NCBI RefSeq assembly: GCF_000238355.1
Contig: NZ_AHCA01000004.1
Location: 124,001-188,000, forward strand
From: Pseudoalteromonas haloplanktis ATCC 14393
Lineage (GTDB): Bacteria > Pseudomonadota > Gammaproteobacteria > Enterobacterales > Alteromonadaceae
Reading direction: 5' to 3'
Length of the DNA: 64,000 nt
The translations under genes and the position numbers were made by a program. Of the stretch, positions 8,724 through 18,316 are shown in pieces. The notes beneath the pieces are model-generated. The model was not told where the DNA came from, did no database searches, and saw only the letters and a program-made list of their open reading frames with translations. The first letter of the stretch is position 1; the number at the start of each line of letters is the position of its first letter.

Positions 8724-11513
8724 TTCAAATACCTGCTGCCATGCATTACTAACAAACGCAATATGTGTGGCAAACTCTTCTTTAGTTACACAACGCCCCT
8801 GCTGATCTAAGCTCAATACATGATAACGAGAGCGGTAATCAATATAAGCTGCAATCAAGCCTTGCTTAGTCTCTTTACTAATACAACCAAGGCGAGCCGC
8901 ATCAGTTAAGATCCTGACATTATCTGAATAGGTTGTTAGCTCATCAAAACGGTGAGCATTATTGAGCACTAAGTATTGTGTTAAAAACTCAATATCAGCA
9001 ATGCCACCGGCATCTTGCTTTAAATCAAATTCAATATCATTACCTTTGGCTAGATGCGTTCGCATTTTTTCACGCATGGTGATCACATCTTCTTTGAGCT
9101 TTTCTGGATCTCGTTGCTGGCACAAAATACCTAAGCGAATTTTCGCAAACCGCTGTTGTAATTCAGCTTGGCCAAAAATCATGCGTGAACGCACCAAAGC
9201 CTGATGCTCCCATGTCCACGCTTGAGTTTGCTGGTAATGATTAAAACTTTCTAAATTGATAGCCATTAGCCCTGAAGCGCCTTCTGGGCGTAATCGCGTA
9301 TCCAGCTCATATAAAATACCCGATGCTGTACGGGTATTAAATAGATGCATTAATCGTTGCGCCAGTTTTAAGTAGAACTGACGAGAATCAATCGCTTTGC
9401 TACCATTTGTTTGCTCTGAGCCATCACTATTATGTACAAAAACTAAGTCAAGATCGGAATCATAACCAACTTCAAAACCACCAGTTTTACCGTATGCAAT
9501 AACAGCAAAGCCTTTATGTTCATCATCAGTATTAGGGGGAGTACCAAAGCGCTGTGCCATTTGTTGCCACGCCAGATTAACAGCTTGCTCTACAATTGCT
9601 TCAGCTAATGCAGTTAAGTGATCGCTGACCTTCATTACATCTAGTACACCCGTTGCATCAGCGGCAGCAATACGCAATTGATGGGTTTGTTTAAATTGAC
9701 GCAGCGCCTCCATTTGCTGCTCTAGATCTTCACCATCAATACGTAAAAAATAGTGACGTATTTCATCTTTGTAGGCACTCAATGGGGTTGGCTTATACAG
9801 CACCGCAGGGTCTATTAGCTCATCAAGTAAAATGGGATATCGAGAAATATGTTCACCAATCCATTTACTGTGACAGCATAATGAAACTAATTGCTTTAAC
9901 GCACCTGGATTTTCATAGAGTAATTCTAAATACGCTGTACGTGAAATAACCTTACTTAACACTTGGCAGATCATACTAAATACATCACCGGTTACCTGAC
10001 TATCAGCAAGTTGCTTCAACAATAACGGCATGAGTTTATCGAGAATGTCACGACCGCGGTGACCAATTTTGGTTTTTGTTAACCGCGCTCTAAAATCTTC
10101 TAGCGGTATTTGCCACGCATCATTGGGTTGTTCTAACACGCTAATATCGGTATGCTCCCATGCACTAATAAAGGCACTTTCACATGGATCGACAGGTTCA
10201 CTTTCATAGCCAATAACTTGCTCAAACTCACTATGTATACCCGCCATAATGTCATTTATTTGCGCTAAAGATGCGTTGAAGTCCCCTTGCCCTAACAAGT
10301 AATTTAACCGCTGTTGATTGAGTTCATCATCAGGTAATGTTTGCGTTTGTTGATCGGCAAATATTTGTAAATACTGTTCTACGCGTCTTAAGAATAAATA
10401 ATTATACCGTAATAACTGCGCTTCACTTTCAGCAATAATTTGAATATTCTCAAGTTCCGCTAATGCTTTTTGCAAGGATTGCGTTTGCAAATTTGCTTCT
10501 CGACCGCCCCTTACCATTTGCAAAGCTTGCACCACAAACTCCACTTCTCGAATACCACCTGCACCTAGCTTTATATTGTTAGTCAAACGCTTACGGCGTA
10601 CTTCTTGGGCTATCATTTGTTTCATTTTACGTAGTGATTCGATCACTGAAAAATCAATATAACGACGATATACAAATGGTTTTAATAACTGGTAAAACTC
10701 ATCGCTATAACGGGTTGGCGCGCCAATCAAACGCCCTTTAAGCATGGCATAACGTTCCCACTCACGACCTTGATCTTGATAATAGTCTTCTATTGCAGTG
10801 AAACTCATCACTAAAGGACCACTTTCGCCAAACGGGCGCAGTCGCATATCAACTCTAAACACTTGGCCATCAACTGTGCTTTGGTTCAGTGCTGCAATCA
10901 GCTTTTGCGCAACTTTAGTGTAGAATACTTGCGCCTCTAACGAGCGACGCCCGCCTTGAGTTTTGACGCTGCGAGGATAAGAAAAGATTAAATCGATGTC
11001 AGAGGAGTAATTTAATTCTTGGCCACCTAATTTGCCCATGCCCAGAACCATCATTGCTAATGGTTGATGTTGATCATCTAATGGTTCGCCGTTTACGATA
11101 GCAACTTGAGCAAATGCCCAACGATTAGCACTATCAATTAACTGATCAGCAAGTGCTGAAATATAGCCAATGCTGTCTGCAATGTCGTTGTTATAACATA
11201 AATCTAAACACGCGACTTTTAACCAATAACGTTCACGATAACGACGTAAAATTTTATGACACTGCGCTTCATCCACTTCTGCCAAATTTAACTCTTGAAA
11301 TGGATCTGGGCAATCACGCAAGTTCATTTGCGTATCAGACAATAGTATTTCAATTAACTGTGGTTGAGATTGCAAACAACGCCATGCAAAGTCACTCAAG
11401 CCTATCAATTTAATAATTAATTCACTTGGGGAGCGTTCAGGGTAAAGCTGTACAAAGCGCTCGCGACCGAGGTTGTCGAGTGCTGCTGGAAGTTGCTCGC
11501 TTAGTGTCATCAA
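8712..11513 (-). CDS. glnE: Bifunctional glutamine synthetase adenylyltransferase/deadenylase
   Basis: GlnE adds and removes AMP on glutamine synthetase according to nitrogen status. Both nucleotidyltransferase domains are present: GKLGGQELNYSSDIDLIF near residue 160 (deadenylase half) and YGKTGGFEVGYDSDLDLVF near 690 (adenylylating half). Each is followed by its helical regulatory segment (for example LGAGGIREVEFVVQALQ and DAGGIADIEFLTQYLV). The 933 residues are full length. It is monocistronic, divergent from the DUF350 gene. Confidence 0.96.
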   Translation of the reverse strand: MMTLSEQLPAALDNLGRERFVQLYPERSPSELIIKLIGLSDFAWRCLQSQPQLIEILLSDTQMNLRDCPDPFQELNLAEVDEAQCHKILRRYRERYWLKVACLDLCYNNDIADSIGYISALADQLIDSANRWAFAQVAIVNGEPLDDQHQPLAMMVLGMGKLGGQELNYSSDIDLIFSYPRSVKTQGGRRSLEAQVFYTKVAQKLIAALNQSTVDGQVFRVDMRLRPFGESGPLVMSFTAIEDYYQDQGREWERYAMLKGRLIGAPTRYSDEFYQLLKPFVYRRYIDFSVIESLRKMKQMIAQEVRRKRLTNNIKLGAGGIREVEFVVQALQMVRGGREANLQTQSLQKALAELENIQIIAESEAQLLRYNYLFLRRVEQYLQIFADQQTQTLPDDELNQQRLNYLLGQGDFNASLAQINDIMAGIHSEFEQVIGYESEPVDPCESAFISAWEHTDISVLEQPNDAWQIPLEDFRARLTKTKIGHRGRDILDKLMPLLLKQLADSQVTGDVFSMICQVLSKVISRTAYLELLYENPGALKQLVSLCCHSKWIGEHISRYPILLDELIDPAVLYKPTPLSAYKDEIRHYFLRIDGEDLEQQMEALRQFKQTHQLRIAAADATGVLDVMKVSDHLTALAEAIVEQAVNLAWQQMAQRFGTPPNTDDEHKGFAVIAYGKTGGFEVGYDSDLDLVFVHNSDGSEQTNGSKAIDSRQFYLKLAQRLMHLFNTRTASGILYELDTRLRPEGASGLMAINLESFNHYQQTQAWTWEHQALVRSRMIFGQAELQQRFAKIRLGILCQQRDPEKLKEDVITMREKMRTHLAKGNDIEFDLKQDAGGIADIEFLTQYLVLNNAHRFDELTTYSDNVRILTDAARLGCISKETKQGLIAAYIDYRSRYHVLSLDQQGRCVTKEEFATHIAFVSNAWQQVFELTS

Positions 11514-11583
11514 ATACTCTCTTTTATATCTGTCGTAACCGTACTAGAATGATTAACATAATAATAACCACCCTAGGTTCTTA

Positions 11584-12477
11584 ATGTCATATTTATCTTT
11601 ATCTAACACTAGTTTACTTGCGATTGCTATCTGTTTTACGGTTATTTGTGTAGCAGTTATTTGTTTACGTGTAATTAGTCAGCTCAAGGCTAAGCAGGCT
11701 TTAAAAGAAGAACTAGCTCAGCATGATAACTTTGCAATGGGGATCAGCTTTGCCTCAGAAATCAGTGTAGTGATCGCTACGATGGCTTTCTTATTTGATG
11801 AAATCAATATTAGCGCAGCCCAATCAAACCCGATTAAAGTAGTTGTATTAATAGTGCTTTTATTCACTTTTATCAAAGTAGGTCACCTCATACACCGTAA
11901 GTGGATTTTACACCGCTTTAACGAAGAAGCCGCCATCTTAAAACAAAATGTCTGTGCCGCTTTAGTTGATTCAGGCATGTTGATAGCCAACTTTATCATT
12001 ACCTTAGGACTTTATAACTGGTCTCACACGCAAGGATTTAGCAATTTGCTCATCGCATTTGTTAGCTTCTTTTTACTCCAAGGTTTTTTTGCTTTAGACA
12101 GCAAACTGCGTGAATACCGTTTTGCCCGCGCTAATCAAGGCGCGTCATTACAAAATAATTTTAATTTAGAAAATACCTCAATCGGCATCCGCTATGCGGG
12201 TAAATCGATCGGACTTGCATTAGCTATCTATGCAGGCCTAGCCAGCGCGACCTTCCATAGTGGTAAAATGGTTGAGAATTTATTCACATTAGCTTTACAT
12301 TGCGGCACTATGTGGTTATTACTGTATTTATTAACGACTATTATCAAGTTCATTTCTTTGCCAAACATTGATACTGCGCTTGAAATTGATCATCAAGATA
12401 ATATTGGCGTAGCCTGCATTGAATTTGCTGTTTTCAGTGCAATAGGCTATTTACTAATAAGCATGTTTTCAGTTTAA
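11584..12477 (+). CDS. DUF350 membrane protein
   Basis: This 297-residue integral membrane protein has about eight hydrophobic segments in two related halves, as in tandem DUF350 proteins. Family signatures are HDNFAMGISFASEIS and LEIDHQDNIGVACIEFAV, with the charged 'HDN/DNIG' turn in each half. The molecular function of DUF350 is not established. It starts 70 bases upstream of and divergent from glnE, and is followed 30 bases later by a small unrecognised gene that may be co-transcribed. Confidence 0.8.
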   Translation: MSYLSLSNTSLLAIAICFTVICVAVICLRVISQLKAKQALKEELAQHDNFAMGISFASEISVVIATMAFLFDEINISAAQSNPIKVVVLIVLLFTFIKVGHLIHRKWILHRFNEEAAILKQNVCAALVDSGMLIANFIITLGLYNWSHTQGFSNLLIAFVSFFLLQGFFALDSKLREYRFARANQGASLQNNFNLENTSIGIRYAGKSIGLALAIYAGLASATFHSGKMVENLFTLALHCGTMWLLLYLLTTIIKFISLPNIDTALEIDHQDNIGVACIEFAVFSAIGYLLISMFSV

Positions 12478-12507
12478 GCTTGGAAATATTCAAACACGTG
12501 GGGCCTT

Positions 12508-12981
12508 ATGCCGTTTGAAGTAAGTAACTATCTACTGATCGACAACGACAGTGAATTCAGTCGGCAATTTACTGAGCACTATTTTGCTCAGCCACACGGA
12601 ACTCGCCCCAGCACTTTAGTGGTAGCAGGTACACACACCCGCCAATTAGTAAAGTTAATGTTTGATGAGCTAATCAAAGATTACTGCTATTGTGACTTTA
12701 GCAATGAAATTAGCGTGTCAGAATTAGCCAGTTACTTACACGAGCATCATGATATTGCCGGGGTGCTATTCAATGAAACGGATTATTTACTCGCTGATGA
12801 TAAACAACGGTTTATATTTAACTCATTACACTCTGTTCGCTTTTTAATAAAAGAAACCATTGATGGCTATCAATTTGAACCGGTCACCGATGTCGCGCAG
12901 AACAATCATTTATCATGTCAAACTGAAATAGCCGAAACCCCGCAAGATTTAGATGCATTATGCGAAAAGCTCAATAACTAA
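12508..12981 (+). CDS. Unrecognised 157-residue acidic protein
   Basis: No family is recognised. The protein is soluble, acidic and without signal peptide or membrane segment. Its alternating hydrophobic strands (NYLLIDND, PSTLVVAGTHT, DIAGVLFNETDYLL) suggest a small alpha/beta fold, perhaps receiver- or Rossmann-like, but no catalytic motif stands out. It lies between the DUF350 gene and rsmE on the same strand, with 30 and 85 base gaps. Codon use and length support a real gene. Confidence 0.6.
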   Translation: MPFEVSNYLLIDNDSEFSRQFTEHYFAQPHGTRPSTLVVAGTHTRQLVKLMFDELIKDYCYCDFSNEISVSELASYLHEHHDIAGVLFNETDYLLADDKQRFIFNSLHSVRFLIKETIDGYQFEPVTDVAQNNHLSCQTEIAETPQDLDALCEKLNN

Positions 12982-13066
12982 TTATGCAGCTCTCACAATT
13001 AGTATTTGCACCAAAGAGATGACTTACTTACCATAACAACATTAGCTATTTTTGTTGAAGGTCAAC

Positions 13067-13801
13067 ATGCGAGTTCCTCATATTTATCAAGCAAGTTCCA
13101 TTGAAATTGCCACCCCACTGCAATTAGAAGATGATGCCGCAGGCCACATTGGTCGCGTGTTACGTATGAAAGTTGGTGAGCATATTTCATTGTTTAATGG
13201 CCAAGGTGGCGAATACCGGTGTGAACTCATTGACGTTAGTAAGAAATCAGTCGTGGCAATGCCACTTTCATTTGCTGACAAAGACGTTGAATCACCACTT
13301 AGCATTCACTTAGGGCAAGGTATTTCCCGTGGCGATAAAATGGACTTTACGATTCAAAAATCGGTGGAGTTAGGGATCACTGAGATCACGCCGATTTTTA
13401 GCCAACGTTGCGGGGTTAAATTAAGCCCTGAAAGACTTGCAAAGAAACACCTACAATGGCAAAAAATAGCCATTGCAGCTGCCGAGCAATCAGGACGTAA
13501 TACTATAACCACCATTCACCCACCGATTGATCTTAGCCAATGGCTTGCACAAAACAGTGACGAAATTAAACTGACCCTGCACCCTCGCGCGGAGCACAGC
13601 ATCAAAACAATCCAAGTTCCCAGTGCTGGCGTACGCTTCTTAGTGGGTCCTGAGGGCGGTTTTACCGATGAAGAAATTGCGCAAACCAAACAACACGCAT
13701 TTGTTGATATTCGTATTGGTCCACGTGTATTGCGAACTGAAACTGCCGCTTTAACGGTCTTAAGTGCATTACAGCTACAATTTGGCGATTTAGCTAATTG
13801 A
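13067..13801 (+). CDS. rsmE: 16S rRNA (uracil1498-N3)-methyltransferase
   Basis: RsmE methylates U1498 of 16S rRNA using S-adenosylmethionine and has the SPOUT trefoil-knot fold. The start is placed at the ATG at 13067 (MRVPHIYQ), which has an AAGG ribosome site just upstream; an in-frame TTG 15 bases earlier is less likely. Signatures are HIGRVLRMKVGEHISLFNG in the PUA-like N-terminus, KSVELGITEITPIFSQRC, AAAEQSGRN, and the cofactor-binding LVGPEGGFTDEE and RIGPRVLRTETA near the C-terminus. The rsmE-gshB-yqgE-ruvX order is conserved in gammaproteobacteria. Confidence 0.95.
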   Translation: MRVPHIYQASSIEIATPLQLEDDAAGHIGRVLRMKVGEHISLFNGQGGEYRCELIDVSKKSVVAMPLSFADKDVESPLSIHLGQGISRGDKMDFTIQKSVELGITEITPIFSQRCGVKLSPERLAKKHLQWQKIAIAAAEQSGRNTITTIHPPIDLSQWLAQNSDEIKLTLHPRAEHSIKTIQVPSAGVRFLVGPEGGFTDEEIAQTKQHAFVDIRIGPRVLRTETAALTVLSALQLQFGDLAN

Positions 13802-13855
13802 AAATAGCTAAATCACCCTCATATCAATAGTAATATATTCAGTAAGGCAACGAAC

Positions 13856-14809
13856 ATGGCAATTAAGTTAGGTATAATTTCGGATCCGATCAGTGGATTT
13901 AACATCAAAAAAGACACTGGTTTTGCAATGATGATGCAAGCCCAAAACCGCGGCTATGAAATTTACTATATGGAAATGAATGATCTTTCATTACGTAAAG
14001 GCAAAGCCTATGCCACAGCAGCAAAAGCAACCGTATTTGACGATGTTAATCACTGGTATGAACTTGAAGAAAAGACCACCATCGCACTTGCTGATTTAGA
14101 TGTTATTTTAATGCGAAAAGATCCGCCTTTTGATACTGAATACATTTACGCCACGTACATTTTAGAACGCGCAGAACTTGAAGGCACATTGATTATTAAT
14201 AAGCCACAGAGTCTACGTGATGCGAACGAAAAATTATTTACAGCATGGTTTAGTGAGCATACTCCTGACACCTTAGTAACCCGTTGTAAACACCAAATTC
14301 GCGCATTCTTGGCCGAACATAAAGACATTATCCTAAAGCCTTTAGATGGCATGGGGGGCGCGTCGATTTTTCGTGTCACTGAACATGATGCCAACATCGG
14401 CGTTATCTGTGAAACACTCACCGAACACGGTAGTCGTTTTGCCATGGCACAAAATTATATCCCTGAAATCAAGCAAGGCGATAAACGTGTATTGGTAGTG
14501 GATGGTGAAGTGATCCCTTATTGCCTAGCTCGGATCCCGCAAAATGGTGAAACACGTGGTAATTTAGCCGCAGGTGGCCGCGGTGAAGCACGCCCGATCA
14601 GTGACTCTGACCGGAAAATTGCCGAAGCCGTAGCGCCAACATTAAAAGCGAAGGGACTTATATTTGTAGGCCTAGATATCATTGGTGATAAATTAACAGA
14701 AATTAACGTGACGGCACCAACCTGCGTAAAAGAAATTGAAGCCGCTTATGATATTTCAATTACTGGGCGCTTATTTGATGCCATAGAAAGAAAACTGAGC
14801 CATACTTAA
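13856..14809 (+). CDS. gshB: Glutathione synthetase
   Basis: GshB joins gamma-glutamylcysteine and glycine with ATP to make glutathione. The 317 residues match the family. The prokaryotic pre-ATP-grasp domain begins LGIISDPISGFNIKKDTGFA. The ATP-grasp domain shows DIILKPLDGMGGASIFR, the RVLVVDGEV strand, the glycine-rich loop NLAAGGRGEARP and the metal-site segment EINVTAPTC. It lies 54 bases after rsmE and 27 bases before yqgE, in a conserved operon. Confidence 0.97.
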   Translation: MAIKLGIISDPISGFNIKKDTGFAMMMQAQNRGYEIYYMEMNDLSLRKGKAYATAAKATVFDDVNHWYELEEKTTIALADLDVILMRKDPPFDTEYIYATYILERAELEGTLIINKPQSLRDANEKLFTAWFSEHTPDTLVTRCKHQIRAFLAEHKDIILKPLDGMGGASIFRVTEHDANIGVICETLTEHGSRFAMAQNYIPEIKQGDKRVLVVDGEVIPYCLARIPQNGETRGNLAAGGRGEARPISDSDRKIAEAVAPTLKAKGLIFVGLDIIGDKLTEINVTAPTCVKEIEAAYDISITGRLFDAIERKLSHT

Positions 14810-14836
14810 ATTTACTAACAATAAAGGGGTATCGTT

Positions 14837-15394
14837 ATGCAATCATTAGAAAATCATTTTTTAATCGCAATGCCATCAATGCAAGACCCTTTTTTTAAAC
14901 GTGCTGTCGCGTATATTTGTGAGCACAATGAAGACGGGGCTATGGGGCTGGTGATCAATCAGCCCATCAATATTACTGTCGGTGATTTACTCGACAAAAT
15001 AGAGATCGATAACGACAAGTCAGCCCATGCCGCAAGTGTTGCTGTATTTGCAGGAGGGCCGGTAAAAACGGACCGTGGTTTTGTGCTGCATTCGCCAAAA
15101 TCCGGTTATAGCGCAAGCCAAGAACTCAGCAGTGATATTATGATCACCACATCCAAAGACGTATTGGCCAGTTTAACCACAGCGCAAGCGCCGGAACAGT
15201 TTATTATTACACTCGGTTACTCTGGTTGGGAACAGGGGCAACTTGAGCAAGAACTGCTAGAAAATTCATGGCTTATTATTAAAGCTGATCCTGATATTAT
15301 TTTTAACACTCCAATTGAACAGCGCTGGGAAAAAGCAGTCGCGACTCTTGGCATTGATATTAGCCAATTAAGTTCTGAAGTTGGCCACGCGTGA
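14837..15394 (+). CDS. yqgE: UPF0301 protein YqgE
   Basis: This 185-residue protein is a member of the YqgE/AlgH family (UPF0301). Diagnostic segments are SLENHFLIAMPSMQDPFFK at the N-terminus, YICEHNEDGAMGLVINQP, FAGGPVKTDRGFVLH and LGYSGWEQGQLEQELLENSW. Its function is unresolved; AlgH in Pseudomonas affects alginate regulation. A strong AAAGGGG ribosome site precedes the ATG. It lies between gshB and ruvX, as in most gammaproteobacteria. Confidence 0.93.
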   Translation: MQSLENHFLIAMPSMQDPFFKRAVAYICEHNEDGAMGLVINQPINITVGDLLDKIEIDNDKSAHAASVAVFAGGPVKTDRGFVLHSPKSGYSASQELSSDIMITTSKDVLASLTTAQAPEQFIITLGYSGWEQGQLEQELLENSWLIIKADPDIIFNTPIEQRWEKAVATLGIDISQLSSEVGHA

Positions 15395-15430
15395 GCGTGG
15401 TCAAGCAGCAATATAACGCACAGAGATAAC

Positions 15431-15877
15431 ATGACAAAGAAACAACTAAAGCCCAAGGGTCAACGTACCGTAATGGGCTTTGATTTTGGTACCACCAGCA
15501 TTGGCGTTGCAATTGGCCAAGAGTTAACAGGCACAGCCTCAAGTCTCACTGCAATTAAAGCAAAAGATGGCATACCTAATTGGGATTTTATTAAAAAGCA
15601 TGTCGATGAATGGCAGCCTGATTTACTGGTTGTCGGTTTACCGCTCAATATGGATGGTAGTAATCAAGAAGTTACTTTCAAAGCTAAAAAGTTTGCCAAC
15701 CGCTTACATAACCACTATGGACTTCCTGTAGAGACTCAGGACGAACGTTTAACCACTGCGGACGCCAAAGCACGTTTATTTGAACAAGGTGGTTACCGTA
15801 GCTTAGGTAAAGGCAATGTTGATAATATGTCGGCGGTTATTATTCTGGAAAGTTTCTTTGAACAAGCTTACCAGTGA
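15431..15877 (+). CDS. ruvX: Putative pre-16S rRNA nuclease / Holliday junction resolvase-like
   Basis: YqgF (RuvX) is an RNase H-fold nuclease involved in maturing the 16S rRNA 5' end. The 148-residue protein shows the three acidic positions of the family: [15 protein letters not shown] (about residue 17), a middle part with [11 protein letters not shown], and [10 protein letters not shown] followed by [13 protein letters not shown] near the end. It follows yqgE by 36 bases. A degenerate gene remnant on the opposite strand starts right at its stop codon. Confidence 0.94.
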   Translation: MTKKQLKPKGQRTVMGFDFGTTSIGVAIGQELTGTASSLTAIKAKDGIPNWDFIKKHVDEWQPDLLVVGLPLNMDGSNQEVTFKAKKFANRLHNHYGLPVETQDERLTTADAKARLFEQGGYRSLGKGNVDNMSAVIILESFFEQAYQ

Positions 15878-16139
15878 CTATCAAAACCACCTAAATGCAA
15901 AGCTTGCTGCGCGATGATCATATCAACAACATCACGGCGAATAAACTGACCACTAAAATCAGTGATACCTTGTGGCTGTCTTCCTGCTAAAAAATGCCTC
16001 TAATCATAATACACATCATCACGAATATTGATTTCAGTTGCTTGGTGTAATTGCGGCTGCTCAGCAGCCAAAGCAAAAAATGGTGTACTCACAATATGAG
16101 TGGTAGTCGTCACAAGTAACCATTTGATGCTTTTTTCAT
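15868..16139 (-). pseudogene. Degenerate short gene between ruvX and pilU
   Basis: Reading the minus strand from an ATG at 16139 gives a signal-like start (MKKASNGYL) that stops at once. Shifting frame continues TTTHIVSTPFFALAAEQPQL, then an in-frame TAG after RDDVYYD, then a long protein-like stretch including ITDFSGQFIRRDVVDMI and ending [10 protein letters not shown] before a TAA. The broken frame with good residue composition suggests the eroded start of a periplasmic protein gene. The parent family is not identified. Confidence 0.45.
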
Positions 16140-16140
16140 A

Positions 16141-17271
16141 CTACTGACCTTTGGGCTCTAGCCCATCGATGGTAACTCCTTGTAAAAAGCCAGCTCCTTG
16201 CTGTTCATTGTTTCTAAGCTTAATCATCAAACGTAAATCGTTTGGTGAGTCAGCGTGGTGCAATGCATCAGCATAGTTAATTCGCTGCTGCTTATAAAGT
16301 TCAAACAATGCCTGATCAAAAGTTTGCATACCCATGTCTTTTGCTTTCGCCATGGCTTCTTTTATACCGCCAATGTCACCTTTTTTGATAAGCTCGCCAA
16401 CAATTGGCGTATTCAGCAAAATTTCGATCGCAGCCACACGGCCATTGCCATCAGCGGTAGGCACTAACTGTTGCGCAATAATAGCGCGTAAATTTAAAGA
16501 TAGGTCATATTTTAACTTGTCGTGCTTTTCTTTTGGCACTAAATGCATGATCCGATCAATCGCTTGGTTAGCATTATTAGCATGCAGAGTTGCCACACAT
16601 AAATGCCCTGTTTCAGCAAAACTCAGTGCATATTCCATGGTCTCTTGTGAGCGTATTTCACCAATTAAAATAACATCTGGAGCTTGGCGCAATGAACTTT
16701 TAAGAGCCGATTCAAAGCTTTCCGTATCAAGGCCAACTTCACGTTGGGTAATAATACTTTTTCGATGTTCATGTACAAATTCAATGGGATCTTCAATAGT
16801 TAAAATATGTCCACGTTGATTACGGTTACGATAACCTAATAGTGCAGCAAGAGAGGTCGATTTACCCGTCCCAGTACCACCGACAAATAACACTAGGCCC
16901 CGCTTCGCCATGATCACATCTGTCAGCGTTGAAGGTAGACCAAGCTCTGTGACGTCTGGAATTTTTGTAACAATGCGGCGAATAACCATACCGGCACGAT
17001 CACGTTGCCAAAATGCCGAGATCCTAAAACGCCCTTCATCAGTAGCAATTGCAAAATTACATTCTTTAGTACTATGAAATTCTGCTTTTTGTTTTTCATT
17101 CATCGCTGATTCAACTAACGCGAGCGACTCTTCATCTGATATTTTTTCGTCACCTAATGCAATCAACTCACCATTAATTTTAGCGCTGACCGGCAATTGA
17201 CTTGAAACAAATAAATCAGACCCTTGCTTTTCAAGCATCAATCGTAAAAAGTAATCTAGAGAATGTGTCAT
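16141..17271 (-). CDS. pilU: Type IV pilus retraction ATPase PilU
   Basis: PilU is the PilT-dependent accessory motor for type IV pilus retraction. The GspE/PilT-type ATPase has Walker A GGTGTGKST near residue 130, the Asp box TIEDPIEFVH, Walker B DVILIGEIRSQETM and the His box GHLCVATLHANN. PilU rather than PilT is indicated by the longer 376-residue length and by TPIVGELIKKG replacing the AIRNLIRE motif of PilT. Its start abuts the pilT stop, so the two genes form a pilT-pilU operon. Confidence 0.94.
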   Translation of the reverse strand: MTHSLDYFLRLMLEKQGSDLFVSSQLPVSAKINGELIALGDEKISDEESLALVESAMNEKQKAEFHSTKECNFAIATDEGRFRISAFWQRDRAGMVIRRIVTKIPDVTELGLPSTLTDVIMAKRGLVLFVGGTGTGKSTSLAALLGYRNRNQRGHILTIEDPIEFVHEHRKSIITQREVGLDTESFESALKSSLRQAPDVILIGEIRSQETMEYALSFAETGHLCVATLHANNANQAIDRIMHLVPKEKHDKLKYDLSLNLRAIIAQQLVPTADGNGRVAAIEILLNTPIVGELIKKGDIGGIKEAMAKAKDMGMQTFDQALFELYKQQRINYADALHHADSPNDLRLMIKLRNNEQQGAGFLQGVTIDGLEPKGQ

Positions 17272-18314
17272 TACTGTCCACCAAAGTTATTTTTATCTTG
17301 TGCTTTAGCGCGCGCCTCAGCATTGGTAACTACACCGTGGTTTACTAAATTAGTTAAACATTGATCCATCGTTTGCATACCGTGTGATGCACCTGTTTGA
17401 ATAGATGAATACATTTGCGCAATTTTATCTTCGCGGATCAAGTTACGGATCGCAGGCACTGCAATCATAATTTCATGGGCTGCGACTCGTCCCCCGCCCA
17501 CTTTTTTCAATAAAGTTTGTGAAATAACCGCACGCAATGATTCTGAAAGCATTGAGCGGATCATGCTTTTTTCTTCGCCAGGGAATACATCAATAATACG
17601 GTCAATGGTTTTTGGTGCTGAGGTAGTATGCAAAGTACCAAATACTAGATGACCAGTTTCAGCCGCGGTCATAGCAAGGCGAATGGTTTCTAAATCACGT
17701 AGCTCACCCACTAATATAACATCAGGGTCTTCACGCAAAGCGCTACGCAGTGCTGCAGAGAAACTATGAGTATCACGGTGAACTTCACGCTGGTTGATCA
17801 GTGATAATTTATTGTCATGAACAAACTCGATAGGATCTTCAATAGTTAAAATATGATGATGTTTATGTTGGTTAATATAATCGACCATTGCAGCTAAGGT
17901 GGTTGATTTACCAGAACCGGTTGGCCCAGTAACGAGTACCAAACCGCGTGGCGTATCTGAGATTGTTTTGAAGATATCGGGGGCGCCTAAATCATCGAGT
18001 GTTAAAACTTCGCTAGGGATAGTACGAAATACCGCTGCAGGGCCACGGTTTGAGTTAAAGGCATTAACACGAAAACGTGCTAAATTTGGCACTTCAAACG
18101 AAAAGTCCACTTCTAAGTTTTGTTCGTAGTCCTTGCGTTGATTATCGTTCATAATGTCGTAAACTAGGCTGTTCACATCTTTGTTTTCCAGCGCTGGTAT
18201 ATTAATACGTCGCACATCGCCATCAACACGGATCATTGGCGCAACCCCTGATGATAAGTGTAAATCGGATGCTTTGTGCTGCACACTAAAGGCCAATAAT
18301 TCGGTAATATCCAT
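17271..18314 (-). CDS. pilT: Type IV pilus retraction ATPase PilT
   Basis: PilT is the hexameric cytoplasmic motor that depolymerises pilin for twitching motility and DNA uptake. The 347-residue protein shows Walker A GPTGSGKST near residue 135, TIEDPIEFVHD, Walker B DVILVGELRDLETI, the His box GHLVFGTLHTT and the diagnostic C-terminal VPAIRNLIRED retraction motif. It begins two bases from the divergent yggS gene and is followed directly by pilU. Confidence 0.97.
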   Translation of the reverse strand: MDITELLAFSVQHKASDLHLSSGVAPMIRVDGDVRRINIPALENKDVNSLVYDIMNDNQRKDYEQNLEVDFSFEVPNLARFRVNAFNSNRGPAAVFRTIPSEVLTLDDLGAPDIFKTISDTPRGLVLVTGPTGSGKSTTLAAMVDYINQHKHHHILTIEDPIEFVHDNKLSLINQREVHRDTHSFSAALRSALREDPDVILVGELRDLETIRLAMTAAETGHLVFGTLHTTSAPKTIDRIIDVFPGEEKSMIRSMLSESLRAVISQTLLKKVGGGRVAAHEIMIAVPAIRNLIREDKIAQMYSSIQTGASHGMQTMDQCLTNLVNHGVVTNAEARAKAQDKNNFGGQ

Positions 18315-18316
18315 TT

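Noticed and set aside
16334..16819. Open frame of 161 codons on the plus strand
   Set aside because: It is antisense to pilU and shows no domain or ribosome site.
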